Below, piece by piece: positions 55,341 through 64,000 of a stretch of 64,000 nucleotides of DNA. A program made the position numbers and the translations under genes. The stretch covers positions 293,355 through 357,354 of the forward strand of contig CAJQUW010003607.1 in assembly GCA_907163375.1 (NCBI GenBank), written 5' to 3'. Every line of letters starts with the position of its first letter. Position 1 is the first letter of the stretch. This stretch comes from Prostheceraeus crozeri. Its lineage: Eukaryota > Platyhelminthes > Polycladida > Euryleptidae. The notes beneath the pieces were generated by a model, which ran no database searches, had not been told where the DNA came from, and saw nothing but the letters and a program-made list of their open reading frames with translations.

Positions 55341-55592
55341 CTATTGGCTTGAATAGTCAATAGGTATGACGGTTAGGTTCTCGTATACCCTATACCGCCT
55401 AAGCCGTGGTGGTGCATCTGGCACCTTTCGGATGCGGGTGGTATTTGGAGTCCACACCTCATCCGTCCAAACGATCCTCTTGATCTTCCCCTTCTTCTCA
55501 TCCTCATCCCACTCGTCGAGGATGACGAACTCGGGAATGCCGTTGTCTTCATCAGTGAAGACGGGAATATTGTCGGCAGATGTCGCTTCCAT
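55341..55592 (-). CDS. Small right-arm ORF, acidic, 83 residues
   Basis: Starts MEATSADNIPVFTDEDNG, with EFVILDEWDEDEKKGKIKRI, IVWTDEVWTPNTTRIRKV and a basic PRLRRYRVYEN segment. ATG at 55592, TATATAAG at 55640-55633 on the same strand. An overlapping frame (55603-55373) is also open but lacks this composition. Not recognised. Short, acidic-then-basic proteins behind TATA boxes near the end of the element suggest early regulatory genes. Confidence 0.5.
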   Translation of the reverse strand: MEATSADNIPVFTDEDNGIPEFVILDEWDEDEKKGKIKRIVWTDEVWTPNTTRIRKVPDAPPRLRRYRVYENLTVIPIDYSSQ

Positions 55593-55632
55593 CGTGACTT
55601 CAAATTGAATGAGAAGCGCTACAATCTTCTGG

Positions 55633-55640
55633 CTTATATA
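55633..55640 (-). promoter_or_regulatory. TATA box of the 83-residue ORF
   Basis: TATATAAG on minus, 41 bases before the ATG, downstream of 140-bp repeat copy 2. Confidence 0.65.
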
Positions 55641-55709
55641 GGGTTTTCAACAATGAATTGCTCAACAGCGAATCAGAATGCTTCAGGGATAGCAATCGAC
55701 TGCATAATG

Positions 55710-55849
55710 TTCAAGTTGACTGATAGCAGATTCAACTTAATGATAGTATTCGCCAGTCCGAAGACTGCCCAGGGCAAACCGCGAGGAGGTTCTATCATGT
55801 CTTGCCCCATGGTGGCCCTTAAGAGAGCCGATGGTTCGTTCTCGGGAGT
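55710..55849. repeat. 140-bp direct repeat, copy 2 of 3
   Basis: Lies 8 bases beyond the stop of the 88-residue minus-strand ORF and about 70 bases upstream (minus strand) of the TATA box of the next ORF. Preceded by the AGGGATAGCAATCGACTGC word also found in the 205-bp tandem duplication. Confidence 0.95.
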
Positions 55850-55856
55850 CGTCATC

Positions 55857-56123
55857 CTACAGCCTACCAATTCTGCTGAGAGAGTCAAAGACTCTCTCTT
55901 TGGTAGCACTGTCGACTTCCACACTAACTGGCATGTGAGTATAGAGTGGAATGTAGCGCCATTCCGTTGGATTGGCAGCAGTTGCTGTCATCGGATTGCC
56001 AATCCGAGCAAGATTGTTGTGGACTCTGTCTTGCTCCTCTAGCCTGACGAACTCCTCAAATAAATTTCGCGGCCTTAACTGCGGTCCGCGAGGAGAGCTG
56101 ACTTGACTGTTCGGCGTCTGCAT
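55857..56123 (-). CDS. Small right-arm ORF, 88 residues
   Basis: Starts MQTPNSQVSSPRGPQLRPRN, then LFEEFVRLEEQDRVHNNLAR and a C-terminal VEVDSATKERVFDSLSRIGR. TATATAAA at 56162-56155 lies 32 bases upstream of the ATG. Mostly helical and charged; not recognised. The stop is right next to repeat copy 2. Confidence 0.5.
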   Translation of the reverse strand: MQTPNSQVSSPRGPQLRPRNLFEEFVRLEEQDRVHNNLARIGNPMTATAANPTEWRYIPLYTHMPVSVEVDSATKERVFDSLSRIGRL

Positions 56124-56154
56124 GATTGAAATGAAATGAAATGAGAGGCAGTGG

Positions 56155-56162
56155 TTTATATA
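56155..56162 (-). promoter_or_regulatory. TATA box of the 88-residue ORF
   Basis: TATATAAA on minus, 32 bases before the ATG and 22 bases downstream of 140-bp repeat copy 3. Confidence 0.7.
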
Positions 56163-56183
56163 CCCCTCTAACGCGACGCAACG

Positions 56184-56323
56184 TTCAAGTTGACTGATAG
56201 CAGATTCAACTTAATGATAGTATTCGCCAGTCCGAAGACTGCCCAGGGCAAACCGCGTGGAGGTTCTATCATGTCTTGCCCCTAGGTGGCCCTTAAGAGA
56301 GCCGATGGTTCGTTCTCGGGAGT
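56184..56323. repeat. 140-bp direct repeat, copy 3 of 3
   Basis: Shares GCAACG at its left border with copy 1. Lies between the 3' end of the coiled-coil ORF and the TATA box of the 88-residue ORF. A GTAAGTG ... TTGCAG pair on minus (about 56418-56353) suggests a short intron that could join the coiled-coil transcript to this repeat. Confidence 0.95.
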
Positions 56324-56420
56324 AAATTGATGGGGTGGTGAAGGCGGGCAAAGATCTGCAATGAAAATGATATGTATTAGAATAGGATATACTATCTTAT
56401 TTACTTTTTCACTTACCAAG

Positions 56421-57611
56421 TTAGTCATCCTTAGGTAGTCTCGCGCGTTTCCGAATCGAAAATTTGTGGAGATGGCCGCGCATTCGTAAGCTTGCATGGA
56501 GACACTTCTTGCTCGGATGACCGTTGTAGCAAATAATTGATTCGTCCAGATTTTTATTTACCAATACTTCGCCGGCCAAATGATTGTCCCGAATAGGGAT
56601 GTGAAATTCAAACAAACGATCCTCATTCACACGTTCCCACTCATCCCTCATGCGCTCCAACTTCTCACACGCCTGCCTCTCATCACCCCGCCGAGCCACA
56701 GTCCTCTCCAACTCAACATTCCTCGCTCTCAACACACTCATCTCCTTCATCATCTCCTCAAACTTCGCCTCTGCATCTCTCATTCTTCTCTCCGCAGCAC
56801 TCGCCCTCTTCTCACACGCATCATTCTTCTCTTCCAACTCTCGCGTCTTATTCTTCAAATCAGTCACACAACGCCTCATTCTAATGTTTTCATCCGCCAC
56901 CTCCTTCGACTTCAAATCCTTCTTTTTCAACTCATCCAACTCCTTCACAACTTCATCCTTCACTTTCTTCAAACTCTCAAACTTATTCACTAACAACTCA
57001 TGCGCCATCTGCTGCGAAACATGTCTCTTCTCTTCATCCTTCAACCACCTCGCCGACTGCATACGAATCCCACCACTCTTCACTTTTGGGGAAGATGAGC
57101 TCTTCGGGGGGTCGGTGATGACGATGTTGGACACCTCCGATGACGAAGAGCTCAACTTCCTCACACGCTTCCTCACACGCTCCCTATCTAAATCCACATC
57201 ATCCTCATCATCACTCTCAAGCACTCTCTTCCGCTGCTCAATCTCACCCTCCAACGACGCAACCGCTCTCGCCAACTCATCATTCTCAACAACATTCTCA
57301 ACAACATTCTCAACAACATTCTCAACAACATTCGCAACATTCGCCAACATTCGCTCCCTCTCTTCCACAATCAACTGCGTAAATCTCAAATCAGTCACTA
57401 AACCACCACTACAGTCAGCATGCACTCTGTAAAAACGCACCTCATCCTCATCACCCTTCAGCACTCTACACTTTACGCAAGCAACCCTATTCAAGACAAT
57501 CATGTGGCCGGTGCCCGCCTTCTTCACATGAGCTTTGGCGTCCGCACTGCGATTAACTCGCCCACAAGAGCACATTTTGATGTGATATTTACGATTTTTG
57601 TCATTGGCCAT
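56421..57611 (-). CDS. Coiled-coil protein with N-terminal Cys motif, ~396 residues
   Basis: From ATG 57611 (MANDKNRKYHIKMCSCGRVN). Cys pairs CSC near residue 13 and CVKC near 45 could bind zinc. Then a 12-bp tandem repeat (57285-57335) encodes four VENV units, followed by an acidic segment (SDDEDDVDLD), a basic one (RVRKRVRKLSSSSSE), a Ser/Pro linker and a long coiled coil (KKVKDEVVKELDELKKKDLK through ELERTVARRGDE). The C-terminus is basic. Not recognised as a known Polinton protein. An earlier in-frame ATG at 57668 is possible, but a TTATCTTACAG acceptor-like string between the two favours 57611. Confidence 0.6.
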   Translation of the reverse strand: MANDKNRKYHIKMCSCGRVNRSADAKAHVKKAGTGHMIVLNRVACVKCRVLKGDEDEVRFYRVHADCSGGLVTDLRFTQLIVEERERMLANVANVVENVVENVVENVVENDELARAVASLEGEIEQRKRVLESDDEDDVDLDRERVRKRVRKLSSSSSEVSNIVITDPPKSSSSPKVKSGGIRMQSARWLKDEEKRHVSQQMAHELLVNKFESLKKVKDEVVKELDELKKKDLKSKEVADENIRMRRCVTDLKNKTRELEEKNDACEKRASAAERRMRDAEAKFEEMMKEMSVLRARNVELERTVARRGDERQACEKLERMRDEWERVNEDRLFEFHIPIRDNHLAGEVLVNKNLDESIICYNGHPSKKCLHASLRMRGHLHKFSIRKRARLPKDD

Positions 57612-58437
57612 GCCTGAGATTTTATCGTTAACTGTAAGATAATGAAATTTGTATAAGTTTGGAATCATGTAGTACAGTCATATTCCTAAAGAGTGTAGTG
57701 AGTGGCACTCGATCCCGTCGACAGCCCGAAGGCCTTGTACCGATCACTAGGGAAGTGAGAGATCTTCCCCGATACCCGCTCTTTACAGCTGAAGACATCA
57801 TTGTCACTGCCCCGAAGTGGTAACAGGAACGCCGAGTCAAAGGTAGTGATCAGTAGCTGGGATCTAACCCCTCAAAGCTGCCTTAGACTTAGTTAAATTT
57901 CAAATCTGATAGCATATTTGAACTCAGGATACTTGAAAACCTTAGTCTATATGTTAAAACTTTGAAAAAAGTGAAAATTAAGAATTTTTAAAAAATTCCG
58001 CATTTTACTACTCATACTACTTTTAAAAAATTTTATCAGTAGTAAAGACACTATCAAACTCTATCATACAAACTTTGAAGTAGCAAGATAGCTTGCCTAC
58101 TTCAAAAGATAGAGTCCTTTGCACCCGATATCGGGAGCTCAGAGCGACGACCGTCGCTTACCTCGTCTTTCGATGAAGTGATCAGACTTACGTTGTCGGG
58201 GGTTTATATATGCTCGGAAGAAAACTTAAAATGGCTCTATCTCCGAAAGTATTCATCGTAGCGACATGCGGTTTGTTGCAAACGATTTGTCTCATCATTC
58301 TTTACAATATGACACCTGAACCATTCTCATATGACCACGGGAAGTTGGTCCGCCAGCACATGTCCATGTAACATGCCACAAGTGAAAAAATTCCTAAGTG
58401 TGAGAGCTCCAGTGTGGTGAAAATTTTGAAAAATTTA
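57612..58437. other. Right-arm non-coding stretch
   Basis: No gene seen. It holds the presumed promoter of the coiled-coil ORF, then AT-rich DNA. A GC-richer patch at 57715-57850 has no RNA-gene pattern I recognise. Confidence 0.4.
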
Positions 58438-58570
58438 AAACTTCCGAATTTCAACCTGGGACCTTAACCAAAACATTTTTCATCAAATTTCACTGACCTC
58501 CCCCCCCCTCGTTCAGAGAAATTTGATGAAAAATGTTTTGGTGACGGTCCCAGGTCGAAATTCCACACTT
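58438..58570. repeat. Inverted copy of array sequence, hairpin centred near 58507
   Basis: GAATTTCAACCTGGGACC ... CATCAAATTTCACTGACC with a C run (58446-58508) is the reverse complement of the array unit start that follows (AAATTTGATGAAAAATG ... CCCAGGTCGAAATTC, 58519-58563). It forms a ~55-bp stem. Confidence 0.85.
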
Positions 58571-61033
58571 TGGAAAATTTTCAAAATTTTACCCATACAA
58601 AGTCACTCTGACACTTAGGATTTTTTCAGGTGAGCGAGCTCCGACCTAAAATCTTGTAACCGCTCTAACTTTTGAACGAAGACAGATAGGAACAAGCCGA
58701 TTCTTTCACTGAATTTGTCTCACTCTTAGCTTTCAAACGAGCTATTGCACGAGAAAATCCGTCCACTAGAAGCCAAGATAGAAGCTAGCTGTCCAGGGGG
58801 GGGGAGGTCAGTGAAATTTGATGAAAAATGTTTTGGTGACGGTCCCAGGTCGAAATTCCACACTTTGGAAAATTTTCAAATTTTTACCCATACAAAGTCA
58901 CTCTGACACTTAGGATTTTTTCAGGTGAGCGAGCTCCGACCTAAAATCTTGTAACCGCTCTAACTTGTGAACGGCTGGTCCGATTGACTCGCAACAAAAA
59001 ATGTTGTCGAGCAGTTTTTTCTCCTCTTTCAAACGAGTAGCTGTAAGACAAAATCCGTCCACTAGAACCAAAGTTAGAAGATTGCTGTCCAGGGGGGGGG
59101 GTCAGTGAAATTTGATGAAAAATGTTTTGGTGACGGTCCCAGGTCGAAATTCCACACTTTGGAAAATTTTCAAAATTTTACCCATACAAAGTCACTCTGA
59201 CACTTAGGATTTTTCAGGTGAGCGAGCTCCGACCTAAAATCTTGTAACCGCTCTAACTTGTGAACGGCTGGTCCGATTGACTCGCAACAAAAAATGTTGT
59301 CGAGCAGTTTTTTCTCCTCTTTCAAACGAGTAGCTGTAAGACAAAATCCGTCCACTAGAACCAAAGTTAGAAGATTGTTGTCCAGGGGGGGGGGGTCAGT
59401 GAAATTTGATGAAAAATGTTTTGGTGACGGTCCCAGGTCGAAATTCCACACTTTGGAAAATTTTCAAAATTTTACCCATACAAAGTCACTCTGACACTTA
59501 GGATTTTTTCAGGTGAGCGAGCTCCGACCTAAAATCTTGTAACCGCTCTAACTTGTGAACGGCTGGTCCGATTGACTCGCAACAAAAAATGTTGTCGAGC
59601 AGTTTTTTCTCCTCTTTCAAACGAGTAGCTGTAAGACAAAATCCGTCCACTAGAACCAAAGTTAGAAGATTGTTGTCGGGGGGGGGGGGTCAGTGAAATT
59701 TGATGAAAAATGTTTTGGTGACGGTCCCAGGTCGAAATTCCACACTTTGGAAAATTTTCAAAATTTTACCCATACAAAGTCACTCTGACACTTAGGATTT
59801 TTTCAGGTGAGCGAGCTCCGACCTAAAATCTTGTAACCGCTCTAACTTGTGAACGGCTGGTCCGATTGACTCGCAACAAAAAATGTTGTCGAGCAGTTTT
59901 TTCTCCTCTTTCAAACGAGTAGCTGTAAGACAAAATCCGTCCACTAGAACCAAAGTTAGAAGATTGTTGTCGGGGGGGGGGGGGTCAGTGAAATTTGATG
60001 AAAAATGTTTTGGTGACGGTCCCAGGTCGAAATTCCACACTTTGGAAAATTTTCAAAATTTTACCCATACAAAGTCACTCTGACACTTAGGATTTTTTCA
60101 GGTGAGCGAGCTCCGACCTAAAATCTTGTAACCGCTCTAACTTTTGAACGGCTGGTCCGATTGACTCGCAACAAAAAATGTTGTCGAGCAGTTTTTTCTC
60201 CTCTTTCAAACGAGTAGCTGTAAGACAAAATCCGTCCACTAGAACCAAAGTTAGAAGATTGTTGTCGGGGGGGGGGGGGGTCAGTGAAATTTGATGAAAA
60301 ATGTTTTGGTGACGGTCCCAGGTCGAAATTCCACACTTTGGAAAATTTTCAAAATTTTAACCATAAAAAGTCACACTGACACTTAGGATTTTTTCAGGTG
60401 AGCGAGCTCCGACCTAAAATCTTGTAACCGCTCTAACTTGTGAACGGCTGGTCCGATTGACTCGCAACAAAAAATGTTGTCGAGCAGTTTTTTCTCCTCT
60501 TTCAAACGAGTAGCTGTAAGACAAAATCCGTCCACTAGAACCAAAGTTAGAAGATTGTTGTCGGGGGGGGGGGTCAGTGAAATTTGATGAAAAATGTTTT
60601 GGTGACGGTCCCAGGTCGAAATTCCACACTTTGGAAAATTTTCAAAATTTTACCCATACAAAGCCACTCTGACACTTAGGATTTTTTCAGGTGAGCGAGC
60701 TCCGACCTAAAATCTTGTAACCGCTCTAACTTGTGAACGGCTGGTCCGATTGACTCGCAACAAAAAAAAATGTTGTCGAGCAGTTTTTTCTCCTCTTTCA
60801 AACGAGTAGCTGTAAGACAAAATCCGTCCACTAGAACCAAAGTTAGAAGATTGTTGTCGGGGGGGGGGGGTCAGTGAAATTTGATGAAAAATGTTTTGGT
60901 GACGGTCCCAGGTCGAAATTCCACACTTTGGAAAATTTTCAAAATTTTACCCATACAAAGTCACTCTGACACTTAGGATTTTTTCAGGTGAGCGAGCTCC
61001 GACCTAAAATCTTGTAACCGCTCTAACTTTTGA
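58510..61033 (+). repeat. Tandem array, ~295-bp unit, about 8.5 copies, with G runs
   Basis: Unit starts (GTCAGTGAAATTTGATG) at 58807, 59101, 59395, 59689, 59984, 60280, 60573 and 60870, so periods of 293-297 bp, preceded by a partial unit. Each unit has a run of 8-15 G just before its start. Units are near-identical. The first and last units contain the CAGATAGGAACAAGCCGATT block that also lies at the inner edge of both TIRs, so the array probably grew from TIR sequence. Confidence 0.95.
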
Positions 61034-61811
61034 ACGAAGACAGATAGGAACAAGCCGATTCATTCACTGAATTTGTCTCACTCTTAGCTTTCAAACGAGC
61101 TATCGCACGACAAAATCCGTCCACTGGAAGCAAGATGTCCAGGGGGGGGGGACGTCAGCCGAAAATTTTTTCTCTCCGATTTCGCTGGAAACATCCTTCC
61201 TAACCCAAAATTTCACGTAGATTCCGAATCTGGCCTCCGTTTTCTCATCCGATGCTTCGTTTGGGCGCTACACACCAAAACGTCCCAAATTCTAACTCTG
61301 TCGTTTTTCGAAAAATGTTGAAAATTTTTTCTCACCGATTGCCTTGAAACTCACACTACCGATGCAGAATTTCACGCTGAATCCGAATCTGACCTCCGTT
61401 TTCTCATCCGACCACTCCTTCCACTCGAAACAACCCATTTTACAACCCAACATTCAGCAGATTGCACCAAAAACATCACACACTATAGCCTCAAGACTAA
61501 TCCTGGCGGTCGCCCACGTCAACCTAGACGGTCGCCCACGTCAACAAGGCGGTCGGACCAACTCACCCGAGTCTCACACTCTGTCGTTGCAGAGGGGGGG
61601 GGACGTCAGCGAACATGTTGTGAACGTGGACCCACCTGGCCGGCACACCACGACAGACCACAACCTCTGTCGTTCCAGAGGGGGGGGGGGACTCAGACAC
61701 GAAGCACCACGGCGGCCGACCACGACACTCTGCCGTGCCAGAGGGGGGGGGGGGGGACGCAGCGATGGCCGCCATCTTGCGCGGTCCAGAAGTGGAGTTT
61801 TGCTTACTACT
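61034..61811 (-). repeat. Right terminal inverted repeat of the Polinton
   Basis: Reverse complement of 36813-37397, but ~190 bp longer because of an extra block at about 61290-61475 related to the segment just inside the left TIR (GACAGAGTTAGAATTTGGGACG type). It carries the same G-run/palindrome modules (61589, 61680, 61742). Confidence 0.9.
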
Positions 61812-64000
61812 GAAGACTCGCGCCAGTAGACCAAATTTTTCATGGCATGGTATTCGACTTTTAAATCACTCACCTGATATGTGGTCAAAACGTAGAAATA
61901 TGTCCCCCCTGACGACCACAGAGCCGCCCAATAATCAGTGACCTCCCCACGTCCCACGCCCCCAGACCCAAAAAGACCCAACTCCATTAAATGGCCTAAG
62001 TCCGAGGACCGACCTTTTAGCACCCACGAACCACGCATGTCTTGATACCCCTCCTGCATAACCTATCTGAACTCCTAGAGACCCAATGGGCCCTACTCAA
62101 ATACAACATGAACCCCTGCAATACCCAAGTAGCCCATACACTTTGCAGAATACTCCAGTAATTCCCCCACCACGAAGGAAATATTCTAGCCGCCCCCAAT
62201 TACCACTAACCAACAGGCCCTTTCAAGGACCCGCCCAAATTATACCGCAACGCCCGTCCTGCCACTACCAATTAAGCAAAGTTATACTGACGGAAGTCCA
62301 TTCATCAACCCCCGCACCCGCAAGCGTACACCCACTGCACACCAGTTACCTTCCACCAATCACAGTGCCACCGCCCAATCCATTATAGTGCATTCCCAAC
62401 ATCTCCGCCGTCCATAGCTCTTCAGCCATCCTTCTGGTGAAGGCAGAGAATGAATTTTTCTTCCTGCTTCTACTCTTTTTCTGCTGCTTTATTTGTCACA
62501 TTTTGTGTCCCCTTCTACTCAATCCTCCTGCAATTTTTGATTTAGTGAAAGCAAGTTGATGTTCAAGTCATATGCAATACCGCCTTGGTTATGGATTCAA
62601 TTTGGACCTTCACAAGGGAGGGGTTATCGCATGTACGTTCTATCGAATGAATGTGGACGTAGCTGATAAAGCCTAGCATGAGGGCTCTTAAGGGTAATGT
62701 GCTGCAGGAATGGCCATCTATCTTTCAGTGTCATCTTGAAACCGTGCACAATCAGTTTATATGGTTATTGCACGGGAATCTTTGACTAAATTTGACACTA
62801 CCTTCGGATTTCGACGCACTTATTATTAGGCGGTGCGCTTTAAAGAAGGCAAGCAAAATTCCTTTGGGATGATTTCATAGAATCGGGTTACCTCGGTAGG
62901 GGATCGGCCATACTCTCTCGTTGCAGCATATAAAAGAGCTCACACACCAGCCCCGCGATTGCATTCATACGACAATGCTCCACTTCCACCATCATATTCC
63001 GCAGAATCATCTTTCAATTCTATAGCCTGTCAATACAACCCCGGATTTCATTCTACCCCTCGAACACGATAGGCAAAACGCAGTCATTCGAAGACCAGGT
63101 CCAAGCCCAAAAATTTGAGTCCTGGGGCTTCCCTACAATTTTCCAACGGACCTTACTTACCTGCATTGGTCTTTGGTGTTTAGATGCTAATCAACATGTA
63201 AAAACAACGAGACAATCCGATATCTGATAGAATAAATGACCACAAACTCAAGCACAACGAAGTGAAACGTCCATCATCTGGCACTTTAGCAGTGCAAGAC
63301 ATTTGATAACTGAAAAAGGTGCAAAAAACAAAAGCCCAAGTACAAAGCATATAGAGGAATAATAGCGCAAAATGAAGGTCATGCAAGTAAACACCTAGAA
63401 CATGGTGTAGCCAGAACTCGCTTGCTTCCCTCTCGACTAGTTTTTTTTTTAAAAAATTTTTTTTTTTTTTTAAAGGAGGAGATTTAGATTTTCTTCAACC
63501 GTCATGTCTTCAAACTATAGCAACAATCAAACAAATTTTGACTGCTTATGCGTGCTAACAATTGAAAAATTGAAAAATATCTTTTAGGGAGCTCTCGTTA
63601 AAATGTGCCTGCATGTTTGAGGATACTCCGTCGCTTCCCACTGGCAAGATACAAGGACGCGACCGGGTCGTGGAACAAGCGACACGTGCGTCCAATATTA
63701 AAGCTCTGGCAAAAATACACCTCATCAGCGCTTGTAAACAACGTTCTTAACGAACGGTGACCTTTATGAGAACACGAACGTTTCGAATATGACTTGAAGC
63801 GCTTCACCTTACTGAGTTTGGATGGAATAGTGTAAGCAGGTTTGTCCGCAGTCCGGAAGATCTCACAACACGTCGAAATCTAATAAACTTTATTACTTAA
63901 ACCGCAAATGGGAAAACACAAGAACCAGTTAAATATTGAGATCGTCTTTGATTAGTCACGTTGGCCCTTGAACCATAGCGATCAATGGCACTAGTAGATT
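61812..64000. other. Right flank of the Polinton, no confident gene
   Basis: Begins with the GAAGA target repeat. 61900-62400 is markedly C-rich on plus, and a Pro-rich 100-residue frame (62086-62388) is open but unrecognised. From 62400 on there is ordinary DNA with a T/A homopolymer at 63440-63472. I looked for the later exons of the transporter on the plus strand and found none. Confidence 0.4.

Larger units (their letters stand above)
36813..61811. mobile_element. Polinton/Maverick element, ~25.0 kb, looks mostly whole
   Basis: Inverted ends start AGTAGTAAGC at 36813 and end GCTTACTACT at 61811, directly flanked on both sides by GAAGA (36808-36812 and 61812-61816). This fits the 6-bp target duplication of Polintons in five positions. 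Inside are the diagnostic genes: protein-primed DNA polymerase B, retroviral-type integrase with chromodomain, FtsK/HerA-type packaging ATPase, adenain-like protease and a double-jelly-roll-type capsid candidate, plus small basic virion proteins. At 25 kb it is at the long end for the group, mainly because of a repeat-rich right arm. Nearly all frames are open, the TIRs are close to identical and the target repeat is intact, so the insertion looks young. At most one or two interruptions are suspected. The AGGCCT words common in the host DNA are nearly absent here. Non-standard cargo: a TBP-like protein, two PC4-like paralogues, two RING-like ORFs and a DEDDh-nuclease-like protein. Confidence 0.97.

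Noticed and set aside
55191-56325. Plus-strand frame FKLTDSRFNLMIVFASPK repeated three times, as a possible protein family
   Set aside because: It is the 140-bp DNA repeat. The other strand is equally open, and the copies are too alike to show coding constraint.
56580-57432. Ser/Phe- and His/Leu-rich plus-strand frames opposite the coiled-coil ORF
   Set aside because: Antisense shadows of a Lys/Glu-rich coding strand; low-complexity composition follows from that.
58562-60629. Repeated open frames in the tandem array (MWNFDLGPSPKHF type and others)
   Set aside because: They recur only because the ~295-bp unit repeats, and they read through the G/C runs. No domain and no promoter.
61812-64000. 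Continuation of the SLC2A13-like gene right of the Polinton
   Set aside because: No MFS signature (QQLSGIN, PETKG) found on plus. The Pro-rich frame at 62086 is unrelated.

Overview
This window looks like DNA from an invertebrate animal, probably marine. It has intron-split host genes (a BEN-domain-like gene, an HMG20A/B-like gene, an SLC2A13-like sugar transporter), AT-rich introns full of decayed transposons, and many copies of the word AGGCCT. I cannot fix the phylum from sequence alone. Host genes are recognisable only as exons with GT/AG borders in consistent phase.

Layout. About 0.5-6.6 kb: a plus-strand gene with a coiled-coil exon and a BEN-like domain, with a 1.6-kb hAT transposon in its last intron. 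About 7.8-19.4 kb: a minus-strand HMG20-like gene (HMG box, linker, coiled coil) whose 9.1-kb intron holds a decayed LINE, an LTR-like remnant, and a nest made of a hAT-like element, a tRNA-derived SINE and a fold-back repeat. About 19.4-27.3 kb: mostly decayed repeats, including a second LINE and an internally deleted Tc1/mariner copy with TIRs and a TA target duplication. About 27.3-34.4 kb: the first four coding exons of an SLC2A13-like transporter, with a second hAT (perfect 8-bp target duplication) in intron 1. The later exons are not seen before the next feature.

36,813-61,811 is a ~25-kb Polinton/Maverick. It has long terminal inverted repeats, a GAAGA flank on both sides, and a nearly complete gene set: protein-primed DNA polymerase B, integrase with chromodomain, packaging ATPase, adenain-like protease, a double-jelly-roll-type major capsid candidate, small basic virion proteins and three capsid/penton-like ORFs. 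It looks young and mostly whole. From left to right it has a left early-type unit (ssDNA-binding-like protein, DEDDh-nuclease-like protein, two RING-like proteins), a plus-strand virion block, a central minus-strand unit, the capsid-like ORFs, the minus-strand polymerase, then a repeat-rich right arm of small TATA-driven minus-strand genes and a ~295-bp tandem array with long G runs.

The most interesting signal is the central minus-strand unit at 45.3-46.55 kb. It encodes a 181-residue protein that reads as a complete two-repeat TATA-binding protein core, next to two tandem paralogues with a PC4-like pattern. At least four places in the element carry clear TATA boxes, and the promoters of the left-most gene and the polymerase share the same geometry (two CCAAT boxes 17 bp apart, TATA 23 bp further on). 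Both are followed by the same tiny leader signal, an ATG directly abutting a GTAAGT donor. I infer that this element carries its own transcription-initiation module. To my knowledge TBP is not part of the standard Polinton gene set.
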